Of a DNA stretch of 64,000 bases, positions 25,236 to 34,796 are shown in pieces. The DNA comes from Photobacterium sp. TY1-4 (GTDB lineage: Bacteria > Pseudomonadota > Gammaproteobacteria > Enterobacterales > Vibrionaceae): assembly GCF_025398175.1 (NCBI RefSeq), contig NZ_CP099735.1:1426001-1490000 (forward strand), in the 5' to 3' direction. Positions within the stretch are counted from its first letter, which is position 1; each line of letters begins with the position of its first letter. The notes under the pieces are model-generated. The model was not told the origin of the DNA. It made no database searches and saw only the letters and a program-made list of their open reading frames with translations. The position numbers were made by a program, and so were the translations under genes.

Positions 25236-26909
25236 GTGCCCGTTCTTCAATTCTCTCAAGATGGTTGTTCGCTCTCATTGATTGCAAATTCTGGTCAGCG
25301 CCAGCATGAGCCGCCGCTGACGCGGGAGCTGATCACAGCCCAGATGATTGAACTGGGTGCGGAGCATTTTTTTGTGTTCGAACCGGCGCTTGCTGAGGCA
25401 CTGGCGCAGCTAAACGCGGCTGCGACGGCAGAAGACGGCGATACCGATGTCGCCGTTGAAATTCGCCAGATTGTGATTGCTGAACGGCGGGATACCGGAT
25501 TATTGGTCAAGACGGAACCGGATTTAATGACTGCATCGGTGACGGTGACAGGCGCATATGGCGGCGCGTTGCTCTCCGGCCAGCAGTTGATCACCGCGCT
25601 GCAGGAAAATCACATCGTCAAGGGGATCAGCAAGGCTGTGTTGCAGGAGCTCCTGGTTCAAGCTCAGCAATTGAAGCCGGGAGAAAAGCTGACGATGGCG
25701 GTGGCATTTGGCCGGGAGCCGTGCCATGGGTCGGATACCCGATTCGAACCTCTGGTCGCAGACGCCAGTCAGCGGATCCTGTGTCCGCAGGCGACTGAAG
25801 ATGGCAAAGTAGATATGCTGGATTTGGGCGCCTTGATCACCGTTGAAGCCGGGCAGGCCCTGATGAAGCGGCATCCACCGACGCCGGGAAAAGACGGTTT
25901 TAATGTGCTTGGCAAAATGATGTCTGCGACGCCGGGCCAGGCGCTTGATTTTGAGGTGGGTGAAGGGACGGTAATGGATCCTTCAGATGAGAGCCTGTTA
26001 CTGGCCGTAAAATCTGGGATCCCGCTGCGGAAGGGGCGCGGGATGCAGGTTGACGATGCGTTGACCTTAGCCGGGGTTGATGTTTCTACCGGACACATCC
26101 AATTTGATGGTAGCGTGGTGATTAACGGGGATATTAAACCGGGAATGAAAGTCGCCGCGACGGGGAATATAACCGTCAGTGGCTTCGTTGAGTTGGCAGT
26201 ATTGGAAGCCGGCGGTGATATTCTGGTGACACAAGGGATCATTGGTCGTCAGCAGGACGGCAAAGCATTGCCTTGTCGGCTTCAGGCCGGGGGGAAGGTG
26301 GTCAGTAAGTTTGCCCAGTACGCCGATATCAGCGCTGGCGAAGGGATTTCATGCACCCTGCATGTGCTGCATTGTCGGGTGCAGACACCGGGCTTGGTTT
26401 CGGTTATGGATCAGACCCGACGGCAGGGAACGTTGAGTGGTGGGCTGATTGACGCGGGCCAGGGCGTGATTGCGGTAAATATTGGTGCCGCGGCCGGAGT
26501 TCCCACTGAGATTGTCGTCTTCAGCCAATATGGTGAGTGGCGTGAACGTCTCGGCGAGTTGCATCAGCAAATTGAAAGCGAGCAGCGCAATGGGTTCAAG
26601 CTCAAGCAAGCAAAGTTGAAGTTACTCAAAGTGACGGCGGACAAACGTCCGCCGGCGCTGATTGAAAAATTGAAAGCGGCCTCGTTATCTCATCAGCACA
26701 ACCTGGATGATTTGAAGCAGCGCTATCAGACGTTACGTCAGCGCTATGATGAAACCCTTGAAGGGGCTCAGATCACCGCCGTCGGGCATTTCTATGCGCA
26801 GATCCGTTGTCAGATAGAAAAAGAAATGATGACGGTGACTGAAGAGCACGGTCCGACGGTTGTCCACTATTCAGAACGGAGCTTACAGCGCGCTCCTTAC
26901 CATGCCTGA
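25236..26909 (+). CDS. FapA family protein (DUF342)
   Basis: A 557-residue protein starting with GTG after AGAGGTG. The N-terminal part (about 90-200) and the central right-handed beta-helix of repeated short strands (about 270-430, such as VVINGDIKPGMKVAATGNITVSG split over turns) fit the DUF342/FapA family. A C-terminal coiled coil spans about 430-530. Relatives are linked to flagellar assembly or polar localisation in Vibrio, but no flagellar genes are near. Cytoplasmic. The role here is not known. It converges with a c-di-GMP-type receptor gene across two parS2-like sites. Confidence 0.82.
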   Translation: MPVLQFSQDGCSLSLIANSGQRQHEPPLTRELITAQMIELGAEHFFVFEPALAEALAQLNAAATAEDGDTDVAVEIRQIVIAERRDTGLLVKTEPDLMTASVTVTGAYGGALLSGQQLITALQENHIVKGISKAVLQELLVQAQQLKPGEKLTMAVAFGREPCHGSDTRFEPLVADASQRILCPQATEDGKVDMLDLGALITVEAGQALMKRHPPTPGKDGFNVLGKMMSATPGQALDFEVGEGTVMDPSDESLLLAVKSGIPLRKGRGMQVDDALTLAGVDVSTGHIQFDGSVVINGDIKPGMKVAATGNITVSGFVELAVLEAGGDILVTQGIIGRQQDGKALPCRLQAGGKVVSKFAQYADISAGEGISCTLHVLHCRVQTPGLVSVMDQTRRQGTLSGGLIDAGQGVIAVNIGAAAGVPTEIVVFSQYGEWRERLGELHQQIESEQRNGFKLKQAKLKLLKVTADKRPPALIEKLKAASLSHQHNLDDLKQRYQTLRQRYDETLEGAQITAVGHFYAQIRCQIEKEMMTVTEEHGPTVVHYSERSLQRAPYHA

Positions 26910-26910
26910 A

Positions 26911-26925
26911 ATTTACACTGTAAAT
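26911..26925. promoter_or_regulatory. parS2: parS2-like site
   Basis: ATTTACACTGTAAAT directly after the stop of the FapA-family gene; matches the palindrome at all arm positions. Confidence 0.82.
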
Positions 26926-26983
26926 GCCTTTTTCATGATGCTCAAACTTTTCTGCGGATTGCCGGTTTGAAGGCAACTGAGCA

Positions 26984-26998
26984 ATTTACAGTGTAAAT
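26984..26998. promoter_or_regulatory. parS2: parS2-like site
   Basis: ATTTACAGTGTAAAT, 73 bp from the previous site, in the convergent intergenic gap. Confidence 0.82.
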
Positions 26999-27012
26999 GA
27001 CCTAGTCCGATT

Positions 27013-28965
27013 TTACCGATGCGCAACCAAAGGTTGTAAGGGTGGCTGCGGACGATAGCCCTCGGTAATAAACCCCTGAAAACCACTCACGAATAATTCC
27101 GATAGCCGTTCGAGCTGTGTTTCCGTTTCGACGCGGGTTGCAATCGTCATGATATCCAAGCTATGCGCCGTCCTCGAAATAGAGGAAAGCAACTGGGACT
27201 TGGTCGGATCATTGAGCTGGTGAGTATACGCAAAATCGATTTTGACATAGTTCGGGCGAAAATCTGTCAGGTAGTCGAGCGATTTGAAATGGCGGCCATA
27301 ATGATCGACCCCAAAACCAAACTGGTAAAAACGGATGGCGGCACACAACAAGCTTGTGGCGTCGGGGTGGTGAATGAAACAGGCTTCGGGAATTTCAAAA
27401 TAGAGCCGGCCGGCTAAAGCCTGGTTTTTGTCGAGCAACTGGTTGAGCCAATGAATAAATGCCGGATCTCGGGTGCTGGTGCTGGTCAGGTTAATCGCCA
27501 GGGGACCGAGCTGTGTATCAGCATTGAGTCGGTTAATCTGCTGGGCCAGCACGTGGCGGTCGAATAAACTGCCGGCCCCGAGATCTTCGATGGCCCCGAG
27601 GAACTGGCTGGCTGAATAAGATTGACCATGCTTGGTGATTGCGCTGAATACTTCATGATGATAAACCTCATTTTGATCGGCAATCACCGGTTGGAAGCGG
27701 TAGCTGAACAAGTCGTTGTCGATTGCTTCAATCAGCAGCGCTTTCCATTGCTGTTTGCCCATGGCTGTCTGGCTATCGGGATCGGATACAAAGGCGATAG
27801 GTTGTTGCGGAGACAGTGCGGCCTGGCTCAGGGCGTTATCGAGCTGGGTTAGCAAGGTACTGGCATTGGATGCGTGATAGTTCAGGATCAGGCCGACATG
27901 GGCGGGGGTGGCTTGCTGGCTAGCGACCCGGGGTTGTAGCTGCGCGACGACAGAAAGCATGAACTGCCCGATTTCGAACAGCTTCTCCCGGCTGATATCC
28001 GGCGCCAACAAGGCAAACTCATCATAAGAAAGCCGGGCCAAGGTGAGATCGCTATAGGTGATCGACTGATTCAATCCATCGGCAATATCCCGGACCAGCG
28101 CATCGCCCGCCGTATAGCCCTGTTCACGATAACAGGCTTCAATCAGTGACGTTTTCATTAACGCCAGCCCGCCCTGGGCAGAGTTCGTCAGCCAGGAGTT
28201 GAGTTGACTGATAAAAAAGCTGCGGTTTCCCATGCCCGACACCTGATCCCGGTAGACCTGCTCGCGCAGCTGCATCGCTTCTCGGGCCTGAGTTTTGAAA
28301 TTCTTCTCCAGTTGTACCGAGACATGATTGATGGCTTTGGCCAAACCTTGTAAATCACTGGCTGTGGGGAGGGAAAGTGGCGCACCAAACTGGTTTCGCA
28401 GCAGGGCATCGGCTCGACCTACCAGACTGCGCAGCGGTTTTAATGGCTGATTCACCGCCCAATGTATTCCTATCAGTGTCAGGGCCAACAGCACACCCAA
28501 CGTCACCGAGGTCGTCAGCAGGGTTTGCCCCCACTGTTGATAAAACGCCTGCGGATTAGAAGAGACGGTGAGCCGGGCCATTATGGCACCTTCATTTGTG
28601 ATCAGGCGCGTTTGGGTTTTACCGGGAAATAAATCAAAGGGCACTGCCCAAGCCGGTATCACAGCTTCAGCAGCCTGTGGATTGAACGAGAGCGTGAGGT
28701 CGTGCGCCAGCACTTCCAACTGAGCAGTATGCCAGCCCGAAGCATGGGCCAGCTCGGTCAGACGTTGTTCCAGCGCACGCGGTTCCGGCTGAGCGATTTC
28801 AGTAGCCAGGACCTGCGTCGCCAGCTGGAGATGTCGGTTCATCAGGGATGTTTGCTGTTGGATCAGCTGTTGATACTGGCTGTAGACAAACTGTGCTGCG
28901 ATGGTGAGCAGGAGGACCACCACCAGAGCAACCAGACGGCGAAATAATTGTTTTTGTAATGTCAT
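27013..28965 (-). CDS. LapD-like degenerate GGDEF-EAL membrane receptor
   Basis: About 650 residues. Membrane helices near residues 10-30 and 150-170 enclose a periplasmic domain of the LapD/MoxY type, followed by HAMP, GGDEF and EAL domains. The GGDEF signature is LSYDEFALLA, so cyclase activity is not expected. The EAL signature is EVFSA and the catalytic loop reads GFGVDHYGRHF in place of DDFGTG, so phosphodiesterase activity is also unlikely. This pattern fits an inside-out c-di-GMP receptor that controls a periplasmic protease (LapG) and surface adhesin. No lapG or adhesin gene is adjacent. The start was set at the ATG (28965) beginning MTLQKQLF; a GTG three codons upstream is possible. 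Confidence 0.78.
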   Translation of the reverse strand: MTLQKQLFRRLVALVVVLLLTIAAQFVYSQYQQLIQQQTSLMNRHLQLATQVLATEIAQPEPRALEQRLTELAHASGWHTAQLEVLAHDLTLSFNPQAAEAVIPAWAVPFDLFPGKTQTRLITNEGAIMARLTVSSNPQAFYQQWGQTLLTTSVTLGVLLALTLIGIHWAVNQPLKPLRSLVGRADALLRNQFGAPLSLPTASDLQGLAKAINHVSVQLEKNFKTQAREAMQLREQVYRDQVSGMGNRSFFISQLNSWLTNSAQGGLALMKTSLIEACYREQGYTAGDALVRDIADGLNQSITYSDLTLARLSYDEFALLAPDISREKLFEIGQFMLSVVAQLQPRVASQQATPAHVGLILNYHASNASTLLTQLDNALSQAALSPQQPIAFVSDPDSQTAMGKQQWKALLIEAIDNDLFSYRFQPVIADQNEVYHHEVFSAITKHGQSYSASQFLGAIEDLGAGSLFDRHVLAQQINRLNADTQLGPLAINLTSTSTRDPAFIHWLNQLLDKNQALAGRLYFEIPEACFIHHPDATSLLCAAIRFYQFGFGVDHYGRHFKSLDYLTDFRPNYVKIDFAYTHQLNDPTKSQLLSSISRTAHSLDIMTIATRVETETQLERLSELFVSGFQGFITEGYRPQPPLQPLVAHR

Positions 28966-29453
28966 AGGGCACACTCATGCAGCGCTCGGATTCAGTCTCT
29001 GGCGTGTTCCTACCATTGGGGGCCGAGTTGTTGATGAATATGAGTCACTGCGTCGATAAGATTTATCAACACGAAATCACGGGGAGCGATGATGACCTGC
29101 CGCGATCGCTTGACAGAAATGGATAACCAAATTTAACAAAGTTGCTGTGCCATGGCGGTGAAAGATGCAAGCTTGTGAACAGTTTCGGAAGATGATTCAA
29201 AATATTACTGCATATCCGAGAGGCTTTCAGTTGAAAGAGCTGAGCCGGGACAAGATTGGTTGGGGGTCACAGGTCGGTGCATCGGAGAGCACCGATCCGT
29301 GGTTTATGTTGTGACGGAAGAATGCCTGTCTTCCTGCCCTCTGTATTTGGTCATCGCATCTTGCGCGGCTTAAGTTAACTGAATCGAATTACTCGCGCTG
29401 GCGACGGTGCAGGCTACGTGTGAACGAACCATTTTCCCCGGAATACTTTGGTA
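28966..29453. other. intergenic region with a possible 49-aa small ORF
   Basis: No annotated-size gene. A plus-strand ORF from ATG 29165 to TGA 29312-29314 encodes 49 residues (starting MQACEQFRKMIQNI). It follows a TTGACA word at 29110 with a weak -10 at normal spacing. The ribosome site (GTGAAAG) is poor. It may be a small protein or only chance. Confidence 0.25.
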
Positions 29454-30806
29454 TTACTGAGAGAGTTTGAAATCGTCCTTATCAATGTTGTGCTTTTTCA
29501 TTTTGTCGTACAGCGTTTTGCGTGCCAGTCCCAGCTCTGATTGCACCTCCTTCAAGCGGCCGTGATGGCGTTTCAGTGCATCGGTCAGCAAGGTGTATTC
29601 GAATTGGTTGATGCGTTCAGCCAGAGTCGCTGTCTGCGTGTCGTCATCGAACGGATTGCTTTCGTTGAGGCGCGATGCATCTCCCATCAGCACCATCCGC
29701 TCGGCAAGATTGCGGAGCTCACGGATATTGCCCGGCCAGTCGTGCGCCATCAGGGTCTGTAGTTGCGCCAGGCTGATTTGCGGTGGCTCTGTCCCGTAGC
29801 GGGTGGCGGTAGTGCGAATAAAGTTTTGAAACAGGATCGGGATATCCTCCTGGCGCTCGCGCAGCGGTGGCAGGTTGATGCTGACCGCGTTGAGTCGGTA
29901 GTAGAGATCCGGTAGAAATCGGCCCCGATCACTGAGCTGCTGGAGGTCGGTTTTGGTCGCCGCGACAATACGGAGATCCAGCGGGAGGGCCGGCTGGGTG
30001 TCGGAGGCCTCGATGTGCCGCGCTTCCAGGACCCGGAGCAGTTTGGTCTGTATTGCCATCGGCATCGACTCTATTTCATCAAGAAACAGGGTGCCGCCGT
30101 TGGCGTGGATGAGCTTGCCGGTCCGTTTCTTCTGTCCGCTGGTCGGCATGGCAGGGTCGTTGCCGAATAGCTCGCTCTCCATCATGGCTTCCGGAATGGC
30201 GTCACAGTTGATTGGCACAAAGGGCTGATGTTGGCGGGCACTGTGCTCATGGAGAAAACGTGCGACGAGCTCTTTGCCGGTACCGGTTTCACCCTGGATC
30301 ATCACATCTGTCCGGGTATCTTTGATATGGGACAGGATCCGGCGTAGTTGCTTGATTTGCGGGGTATTGCCGAGGATCCGCTGGCCCGGACCGCTCTGCG
30401 CCTCCAGCTCACGGCGCAGCTCCCGGTTTTCCAGCACGAGTTCTCGCTTATCGGCAGCGCGCTTGACCACGTCGAGCAAGTGATCGGTCGAAAACGGTTT
30501 TTCCAGGAAATCGTAGGCGCCGAGGCGCATGGCTTCAACCGCCATGGAGATGTCGCCGTGTCCGGTCAGCAGGATCACCGACAGCTCCGGGTCGATTGCC
30601 AGCGCCCGTTCGAGAAACGCCAGTCCATCGATCCCCGGCATGTTAATGTCGGAAATAATCACCCCCGGATAGTGGTTATCCAACACCTCCAGGGCCGGTT
30701 TGGCACCGGAAAAAAGCTGGACGTCGTAATCTTCGAGTTCCAGGGTTTGGCCCAGCGCGTCGCGGATCGATTTCTCGTCATCAATAAAAATTACTTGTGG
30801 CTTCAT
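29454..30806 (-). CDS. dctD: DctD-like response regulator with degenerate GAFTGA loop
   Basis: A 450-residue NtrC-class regulator. The receiver domain (1-120) has phospho-acceptor Asp in IISDINMPG. The AAA+ domain (about 140-370) has Walker A GETGTGKE and Walker B GGTLFLDEIES. A Fis-type DNA-binding domain follows (KEVQSELGLARKTLYDKMKKH). The loop that normally reads GAFTGA and touches sigma-54 is replaced by AMPTSG in ELFGNDPAMPTSGQKKR, keeping only the threonine in place. It may therefore not open sigma-54 promoters in the usual way. It is paired with a DctB-type kinase by a 4-bp overlap, a system that senses C4-dicarboxylates. No dicarboxylate transporter is adjacent. Confidence 0.88.
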   Translation of the reverse strand: MKPQVIFIDDEKSIRDALGQTLELEDYDVQLFSGAKPALEVLDNHYPGVIISDINMPGIDGLAFLERALAIDPELSVILLTGHGDISMAVEAMRLGAYDFLEKPFSTDHLLDVVKRAADKRELVLENRELRRELEAQSGPGQRILGNTPQIKQLRRILSHIKDTRTDVMIQGETGTGKELVARFLHEHSARQHQPFVPINCDAIPEAMMESELFGNDPAMPTSGQKKRTGKLIHANGGTLFLDEIESMPMAIQTKLLRVLEARHIEASDTQPALPLDLRIVAATKTDLQQLSDRGRFLPDLYYRLNAVSINLPPLRERQEDIPILFQNFIRTTATRYGTEPPQISLAQLQTLMAHDWPGNIRELRNLAERMVLMGDASRLNESNPFDDDTQTATLAERINQFEYTLLTDALKRHHGRLKEVQSELGLARKTLYDKMKKHNIDKDDFKLSQ

Positions 30807-32638
30807 GCGGTGTCCTTGGTACTGCGGGGAAGGGTGATCACAAACTCAGCGCCGCCTTCGGGGTGATCGGTGACGGTGAGCGTCCCGGCAAATGAATCAA
30901 TGATCCGGCGGGAAATGGTCAGCCCCAGTCCGAGCCCGTCATGTTTGGTGGTAAAAAACGGGGTAAAAATCTGGTGTTTCTGCGTCTCATCCATGCCGGG
31001 ACCATTGTCCCAGATACGTACTTCCACCTGCTCGCCATCGGCCTGGAGTTGGATGCCGATTTGCGGCTGATGGGCGTCGGCCAGGGCCTGGATGGCATTG
31101 TGGAGCAGATTGACCAGCACCTGCTCGAACTGGACCGCATCGGCGTTGACCTGAATGTCCGGGGAAAGCTCGCCGACCCGAAGGATAATCCCCGCTTTGA
31201 TCAGCTGATTGTGGAGCAGGGTGGTGGCCGCCCGGATGGCGTCGGCGGCAACGGTCCGGTTGTCACTGCCGCGGGCTTTGCGGGCAAATACTTTGAACCG
31301 GGCGATGATCTCAGCAACGCTGTGGTTGAGGTGAAGGATTTCATCTAAATTGCTGGCGACGGCATCGTAGCGCTCCTTCGCCAGCAGCTTGCGTGAGTTT
31401 TCCGTATATGTACGCATGGCGGCCAGAGGCTGGTTGATCTCATGGTTAATACTGGCCGATAACTCCCCCAGGGTGGCGAGTTTGGCAGCCTGGACCAACT
31501 CACTCTGGGTTTGCTTCAGTTCGGCCTGGCTGTGTTCATATTGCTTGACCGTTTCGCGCAGCCGCTGGTTGCTCTCGAGTAAGTTATTGGTTCGCTTGAT
31601 CACCAGTTGTTCCAGGCGATCGTTCAGCTGGGCCAAGGCGCGCTGTGCCTTGCGGGTCTGCCACCAGGAAATCACGGCCAGACACAGCAGGGTATAGATC
31701 AGGGCAAACATCATGATGGCCTGGAAGACATAGCGATAAGCCACGGTGATCGGGCTGAATCCGTAAATTGTCATACCGGCCTGGGCCATGTCGCGGCTGG
31801 CAACCACGAAAGAAGCCCGGTGATCCTGGGCCGGCAGGGTCATCTGGCTGATGCTGTTTTGCTGAAAGGCTGCCAGCTCCCGGTGGGCGGTCAGCGGTGC
31901 CAGCGGCGCATTGCCGTATTGGCGGGAGGCGAAAATCTGGCTTTTCTGCTGGGCGGTGAGCGGCACCAGGGCGCGATACAGCCAGCTGGGCTCTGAGCTG
32001 TAAAAAATGACGCCGAACGGGTCGGCAATGACGTATTCCAGATCTTCGTATTGCCAGATATCTTCAATCAGCGACAGATCGACTTTGATTGTCAGGACCC
32101 CGATGATTTGCTCCCCTTGCGATACCGGCGAGGAGAAATAGTAGCCGCGCTTGTTTGAAAGCACGCCCAGCGCAAAAAATTGCCCTTTGCCGCCTTCGAT
32201 GGCATCGCGAAAATAAGGGCGATAGCCGTAGTTGTGGCCGACAAAACTGTCCGCCTGCTGCCAGTTGCTGGCAGCAAGCGTGGTACCGGACTGGTTCAAC
32301 AGGTAAATGGTATCGGCCCCGAGAATGGTGCCCCATTGCTCCAGTAATTCGCTGGTTGCCTGGTATTGCTGGGCGCTAGGTTCAGCAGGGGGCTCAATGG
32401 CCATATCTTGCAGCAAAGGCCGCAGCAGGCGGGGATCGCGGGCCAGTACTTCCGGCAGTTTACTGTAGCGCATCAGCTGGGCGTCGAGCTTTTGCCCCAG
32501 TTGGTTCACATTGAGGGTCAGTTTCTCCGTGGTATGTCGGGCAACCTGATGGTAAGTCAGGTAACCGATCCCTGCGCAAAGAAGCAGTCCGACGCCTGCC
32601 ATCCACAATAGCGTTTTGAATTTTTGCACGATCATCAT
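30803..32638 (-). CDS. dctB: DctB-like C4-dicarboxylate sensor histidine kinase
   Basis: A 611-residue membrane kinase. Helices near 10-30 and about 300-320 enclose a double-PDC/Cache sensor domain of about 265 residues, the DctB arrangement. A coiled coil (about 330-385) leads to the HisKA domain with H in ASINHEINQPLAAMRTYTENS and an HATPase domain with NAIQA, DNGPGM and GLGLTIS. It should phosphorylate the regulator encoded downstream. All kinase motifs are intact, unlike the partner's sigma-54 loop. Confidence 0.9.
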   Translation of the reverse strand: MMIVQKFKTLLWMAGVGLLLCAGIGYLTYHQVARHTTEKLTLNVNQLGQKLDAQLMRYSKLPEVLARDPRLLRPLLQDMAIEPPAEPSAQQYQATSELLEQWGTILGADTIYLLNQSGTTLAASNWQQADSFVGHNYGYRPYFRDAIEGGKGQFFALGVLSNKRGYYFSSPVSQGEQIIGVLTIKVDLSLIEDIWQYEDLEYVIADPFGVIFYSSEPSWLYRALVPLTAQQKSQIFASRQYGNAPLAPLTAHRELAAFQQNSISQMTLPAQDHRASFVVASRDMAQAGMTIYGFSPITVAYRYVFQAIMMFALIYTLLCLAVISWWQTRKAQRALAQLNDRLEQLVIKRTNNLLESNQRLRETVKQYEHSQAELKQTQSELVQAAKLATLGELSASINHEINQPLAAMRTYTENSRKLLAKERYDAVASNLDEILHLNHSVAEIIARFKVFARKARGSDNRTVAADAIRAATTLLHNQLIKAGIILRVGELSPDIQVNADAVQFEQVLVNLLHNAIQALADAHQPQIGIQLQADGEQVEVRIWDNGPGMDETQKHQIFTPFFTTKHDGLGLGLTISRRIIDSFAGTLTVTDHPEGGAEFVITLPRSTKDTA

Positions 32639-32827
32639 CCGGCTGGGTTGAACCGGCTTGTATAGCAGACTTTGGCGCCTGAAAATACGAGCTGGCTAGC
32701 AGAGCTGCAAGTCTCCGGGAAAAGAGTTGATAAACAGCTGAAAAACCGACCATTCTGCTATCGGAACTTGTTTTTCCGCCACGCAGGGCGCACAATTTCC
32801 CCAGCATAACCAAACGCGGAGTTAACA

Positions 32828-33463
32828 ATGGAACTGTCTGATATTCGACGTGAGTATACTCGTGGCGGCTTACGGCGTCATGATTTACCCGAAGAGCCAA
32901 TAAGCTTGTTCAGCAAATGGCTGCAGCAAGCGGTGGACGCACAATTGAGTGATCCGACAGCGATGACAGTGGCAACGGTGGATCCGCAGGGGCAGCCTTA
33001 TCAGCGGATCGTGTTGCTGAAGCATTTTGATCAGGATGGATTTGTTTTTTATACCAATCTGGGGAGCCGGAAAGCGTCACAACTGGGCGAGAATCCGCGG
33101 ATCAGTCTGCATTTTCCATGGCACCCGATTGAGCGACAGGTGCATATCACGGGTGAAGCCGAGAAACTCTCGACGATGGAAGTCATGAAGTATTTCTCTT
33201 CCCGGCCGAAAGAAAGCCAGATTGCGGCCTGGGCCAGCAAGCAGAGCAGCCGCATTTCGGCACGTCAGGCGCTGGAGAGTAAGTTCATGGAGCTGAAACA
33301 GAAGTTCGCGAAAGGGGAAGTGCCTGTCCCGACATTCTGGGGCGGTTACCGGGTGAAAGTGAACAGCATTGAATTCTGGCAGGGCGGTGCCAACCGGCTG
33401 CACGATCGGTTTTTGTTTACCCGGGACGGCGAGCAGTGGGATATCGAACGTCTGGCGCCTTAA
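32828..33463 (+). CDS. pdxH: pyridoxamine 5'-phosphate oxidase
   Basis: A 211-residue protein of normal PdxH length. Family stretches include [11 protein letters not shown] at the N-terminus, [25 protein letters not shown] (FMN and phosphate contacts), [15 protein letters not shown] and the C-terminal [17 protein letters not shown]. It makes pyridoxal phosphate from PNP or PMP using FMN and oxygen. Single gene with its own terminator; divergent from dctB. The GGAG at -9 supports the start. Confidence 0.96.
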   Translation: MELSDIRREYTRGGLRRHDLPEEPISLFSKWLQQAVDAQLSDPTAMTVATVDPQGQPYQRIVLLKHFDQDGFVFYTNLGSRKASQLGENPRISLHFPWHPIERQVHITGEAEKLSTMEVMKYFSSRPKESQIAAWASKQSSRISARQALESKFMELKQKFAKGEVPVPTFWGGYRVKVNSIEFWQGGANRLHDRFLFTRDGEQWDIERLAP

Positions 33464-33476
33464 TTCGACCTTATCT

Positions 33477-33503
33477 GAGTGCAGCGCAATGCTGCACTTT
33501 TTA
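33477..33503 (+). terminator. intrinsic terminator of pdxH
   Basis: AGTGCAGC / GCTGCACT stem with loop GCAAT and TTTTT after it. Confidence 0.85.
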
Positions 33504-33842
33504 TGGCTGAAGGGGATGCATTTTCCATCGGGCGTCATGTCGCATCGCCGACGGTCTTTTCATCGACACGCTCAACTACTGTCTGTAAATAGATATATTG
33601 GTGTTCAGAATATTTGCGTAGCTGTCATGATGCAGAGAAGCGCTGGACATGATCACTCGCCTGCGCCGGTAAAATGACACCAGGTTCAATAGATGATGCC
33701 AAATTCAGTGAGCCATGTGCAGGACGTTTATTGATTTCAGTTGTGGTTTATTTTATTACCGGAAGAATTCATTGTATCCATAAAGTTGATGTGCCGATTC
33801 GGAAATAAAAAATATTCTGAAAATAAAATAATCAAATAAAGT
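33504..33842. other. AT-rich intergenic stretch between pdxH and the LuxR-type gene
   Basis: No gene seen. The right part (about 33730-33842) is very AT-rich and separates two convergent genes. No clear hairpin for the LuxR-type gene was found. Confidence 0.5.
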
Positions 33843-34571
33843 TTATTCTTTCAAAATAACCGAGAGTTGCCGCTTAAGCATACTCTCCGGAATATTCGAT
33901 CCGAACCCCAGATCCAACGCGAGGTCGATTAATTCATTTTTCGAATTCGCGTTAAATTTCTCCCGCAGTCGCAACACATAGTTTTCAACGGTTTTGACGG
34001 AAACATTGAGGACCTTGGCAATGTATTGCGGCTTTTTACCATACAGCAGCAGAAACAGCACCTCAGACTCCCGGGTGTTCAGGGCGATGGGTTGGTTGGT
34101 TAAATCCAGGTTGAACGAGGCCTGCTCTTTGGTGCTGAGGCCGGCTGCCCGGCAGATCCAATGGCCGACTTCCAATATTGCCGTGTCTTTGAGTTCCACC
34201 CCTGAGAAAATGGTGCCGACGGTTTCATTGTCCTGATTTTTCCAGGGCGTCTTCGTGAATAAATGTGCACGCCAGCTACCGTCGGAATAAGGGTGAATAT
34301 CTAAAATTCGCATCCGATTTCCGGTATTCATCACCAAATGGTCCTGCTCTTGAAAAGAATCCGCGCATTCGACCGTTGGGCTCGGCATATCAAAATCAGT
34401 GCGGCCGATACAATCTAAATGATGGTTAACACCGATGATATTTCCATATTCCTCGTTGGCGTAGACAAAAACAGAGTCTTTATCTTTACATCCCCAGCAA
34501 CCGGGAAGTTGATCAAAGAGGTGGATAAGAGAGGGGTCGACTTTTTCTTTCACGGTGCAGTGCCTGGTCAA
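33843..34571 (-). CDS. PAS-domain LuxR-type transcription regulator
   Basis: A 242-residue protein. A PAS-like N-terminal domain (about 15-130; includes PGCWGCKDKDSVFVYANEEYGNI across two strands) precedes a LuxR/GerE helix-turn-helix at about 175-225. The HTH has LNTRESEVLFLLLYGK followed by YIAKVLNVSVKTVENYV. It likely senses a small ligand or redox state; the CWGC pair near the start could bind a metal or form a disulfide, but this is a guess. AT-richer than its surroundings. Target genes are unknown. An inverted repeat (34769-34796) lies about 200 bp upstream. Confidence 0.8.
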   Translation of the reverse strand: MTRHCTVKEKVDPSLIHLFDQLPGCWGCKDKDSVFVYANEEYGNIIGVNHHLDCIGRTDFDMPSPTVECADSFQEQDHLVMNTGNRMRILDIHPYSDGSWRAHLFTKTPWKNQDNETVGTIFSGVELKDTAILEVGHWICRAAGLSTKEQASFNLDLTNQPIALNTRESEVLFLLLYGKKPQYIAKVLNVSVKTVENYVLRLREKFNANSKNELIDLALDLGFGSNIPESMLKRQLSVILKE

Positions 34572-34668
34572 TAGCGGATAGATTCACGGACTGGACAAAG
34601 TGTAATAGAAAGGAAAAATCTTACAATATCTCAATGCCGGATAGTTGGACACAAATCCAGAGAAAGGC

Positions 34669-34698
34669 AAAAAAAAGCCGGTCCAAGATGACCGGCAA
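34669..34698 (-). terminator. minus-strand intrinsic terminator
   Basis: GCCGGTC (34677-34683) / GACCGGC (34690-34696) stem, with T-run on the minus strand (A-run 34669-34676). Confidence 0.8.
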
Positions 34699-34768
34699 AG
34701 ACAAGAGTTTGACTCCGAAGAGCACAATCCTGTACGACGTGTAGAAGAGGTATCCAATTTAGTTCATA

Positions 34769-34796
34769 TCTTTGATATGAGGGTGTATATCAAAGA
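34769..34796. repeat. perfect 10-bp inverted repeat upstream of the LuxR-type gene
   Basis: TCTTTGATAT (34769-34778) and ATATCAAAGA (34787-34796), loop of 8 bp. It could be an operator or an RNA hairpin. The neighbouring GTATCCAATTGGATAC palindrome (34812-34827) adds to the impression of a control region. Confidence 0.45.
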
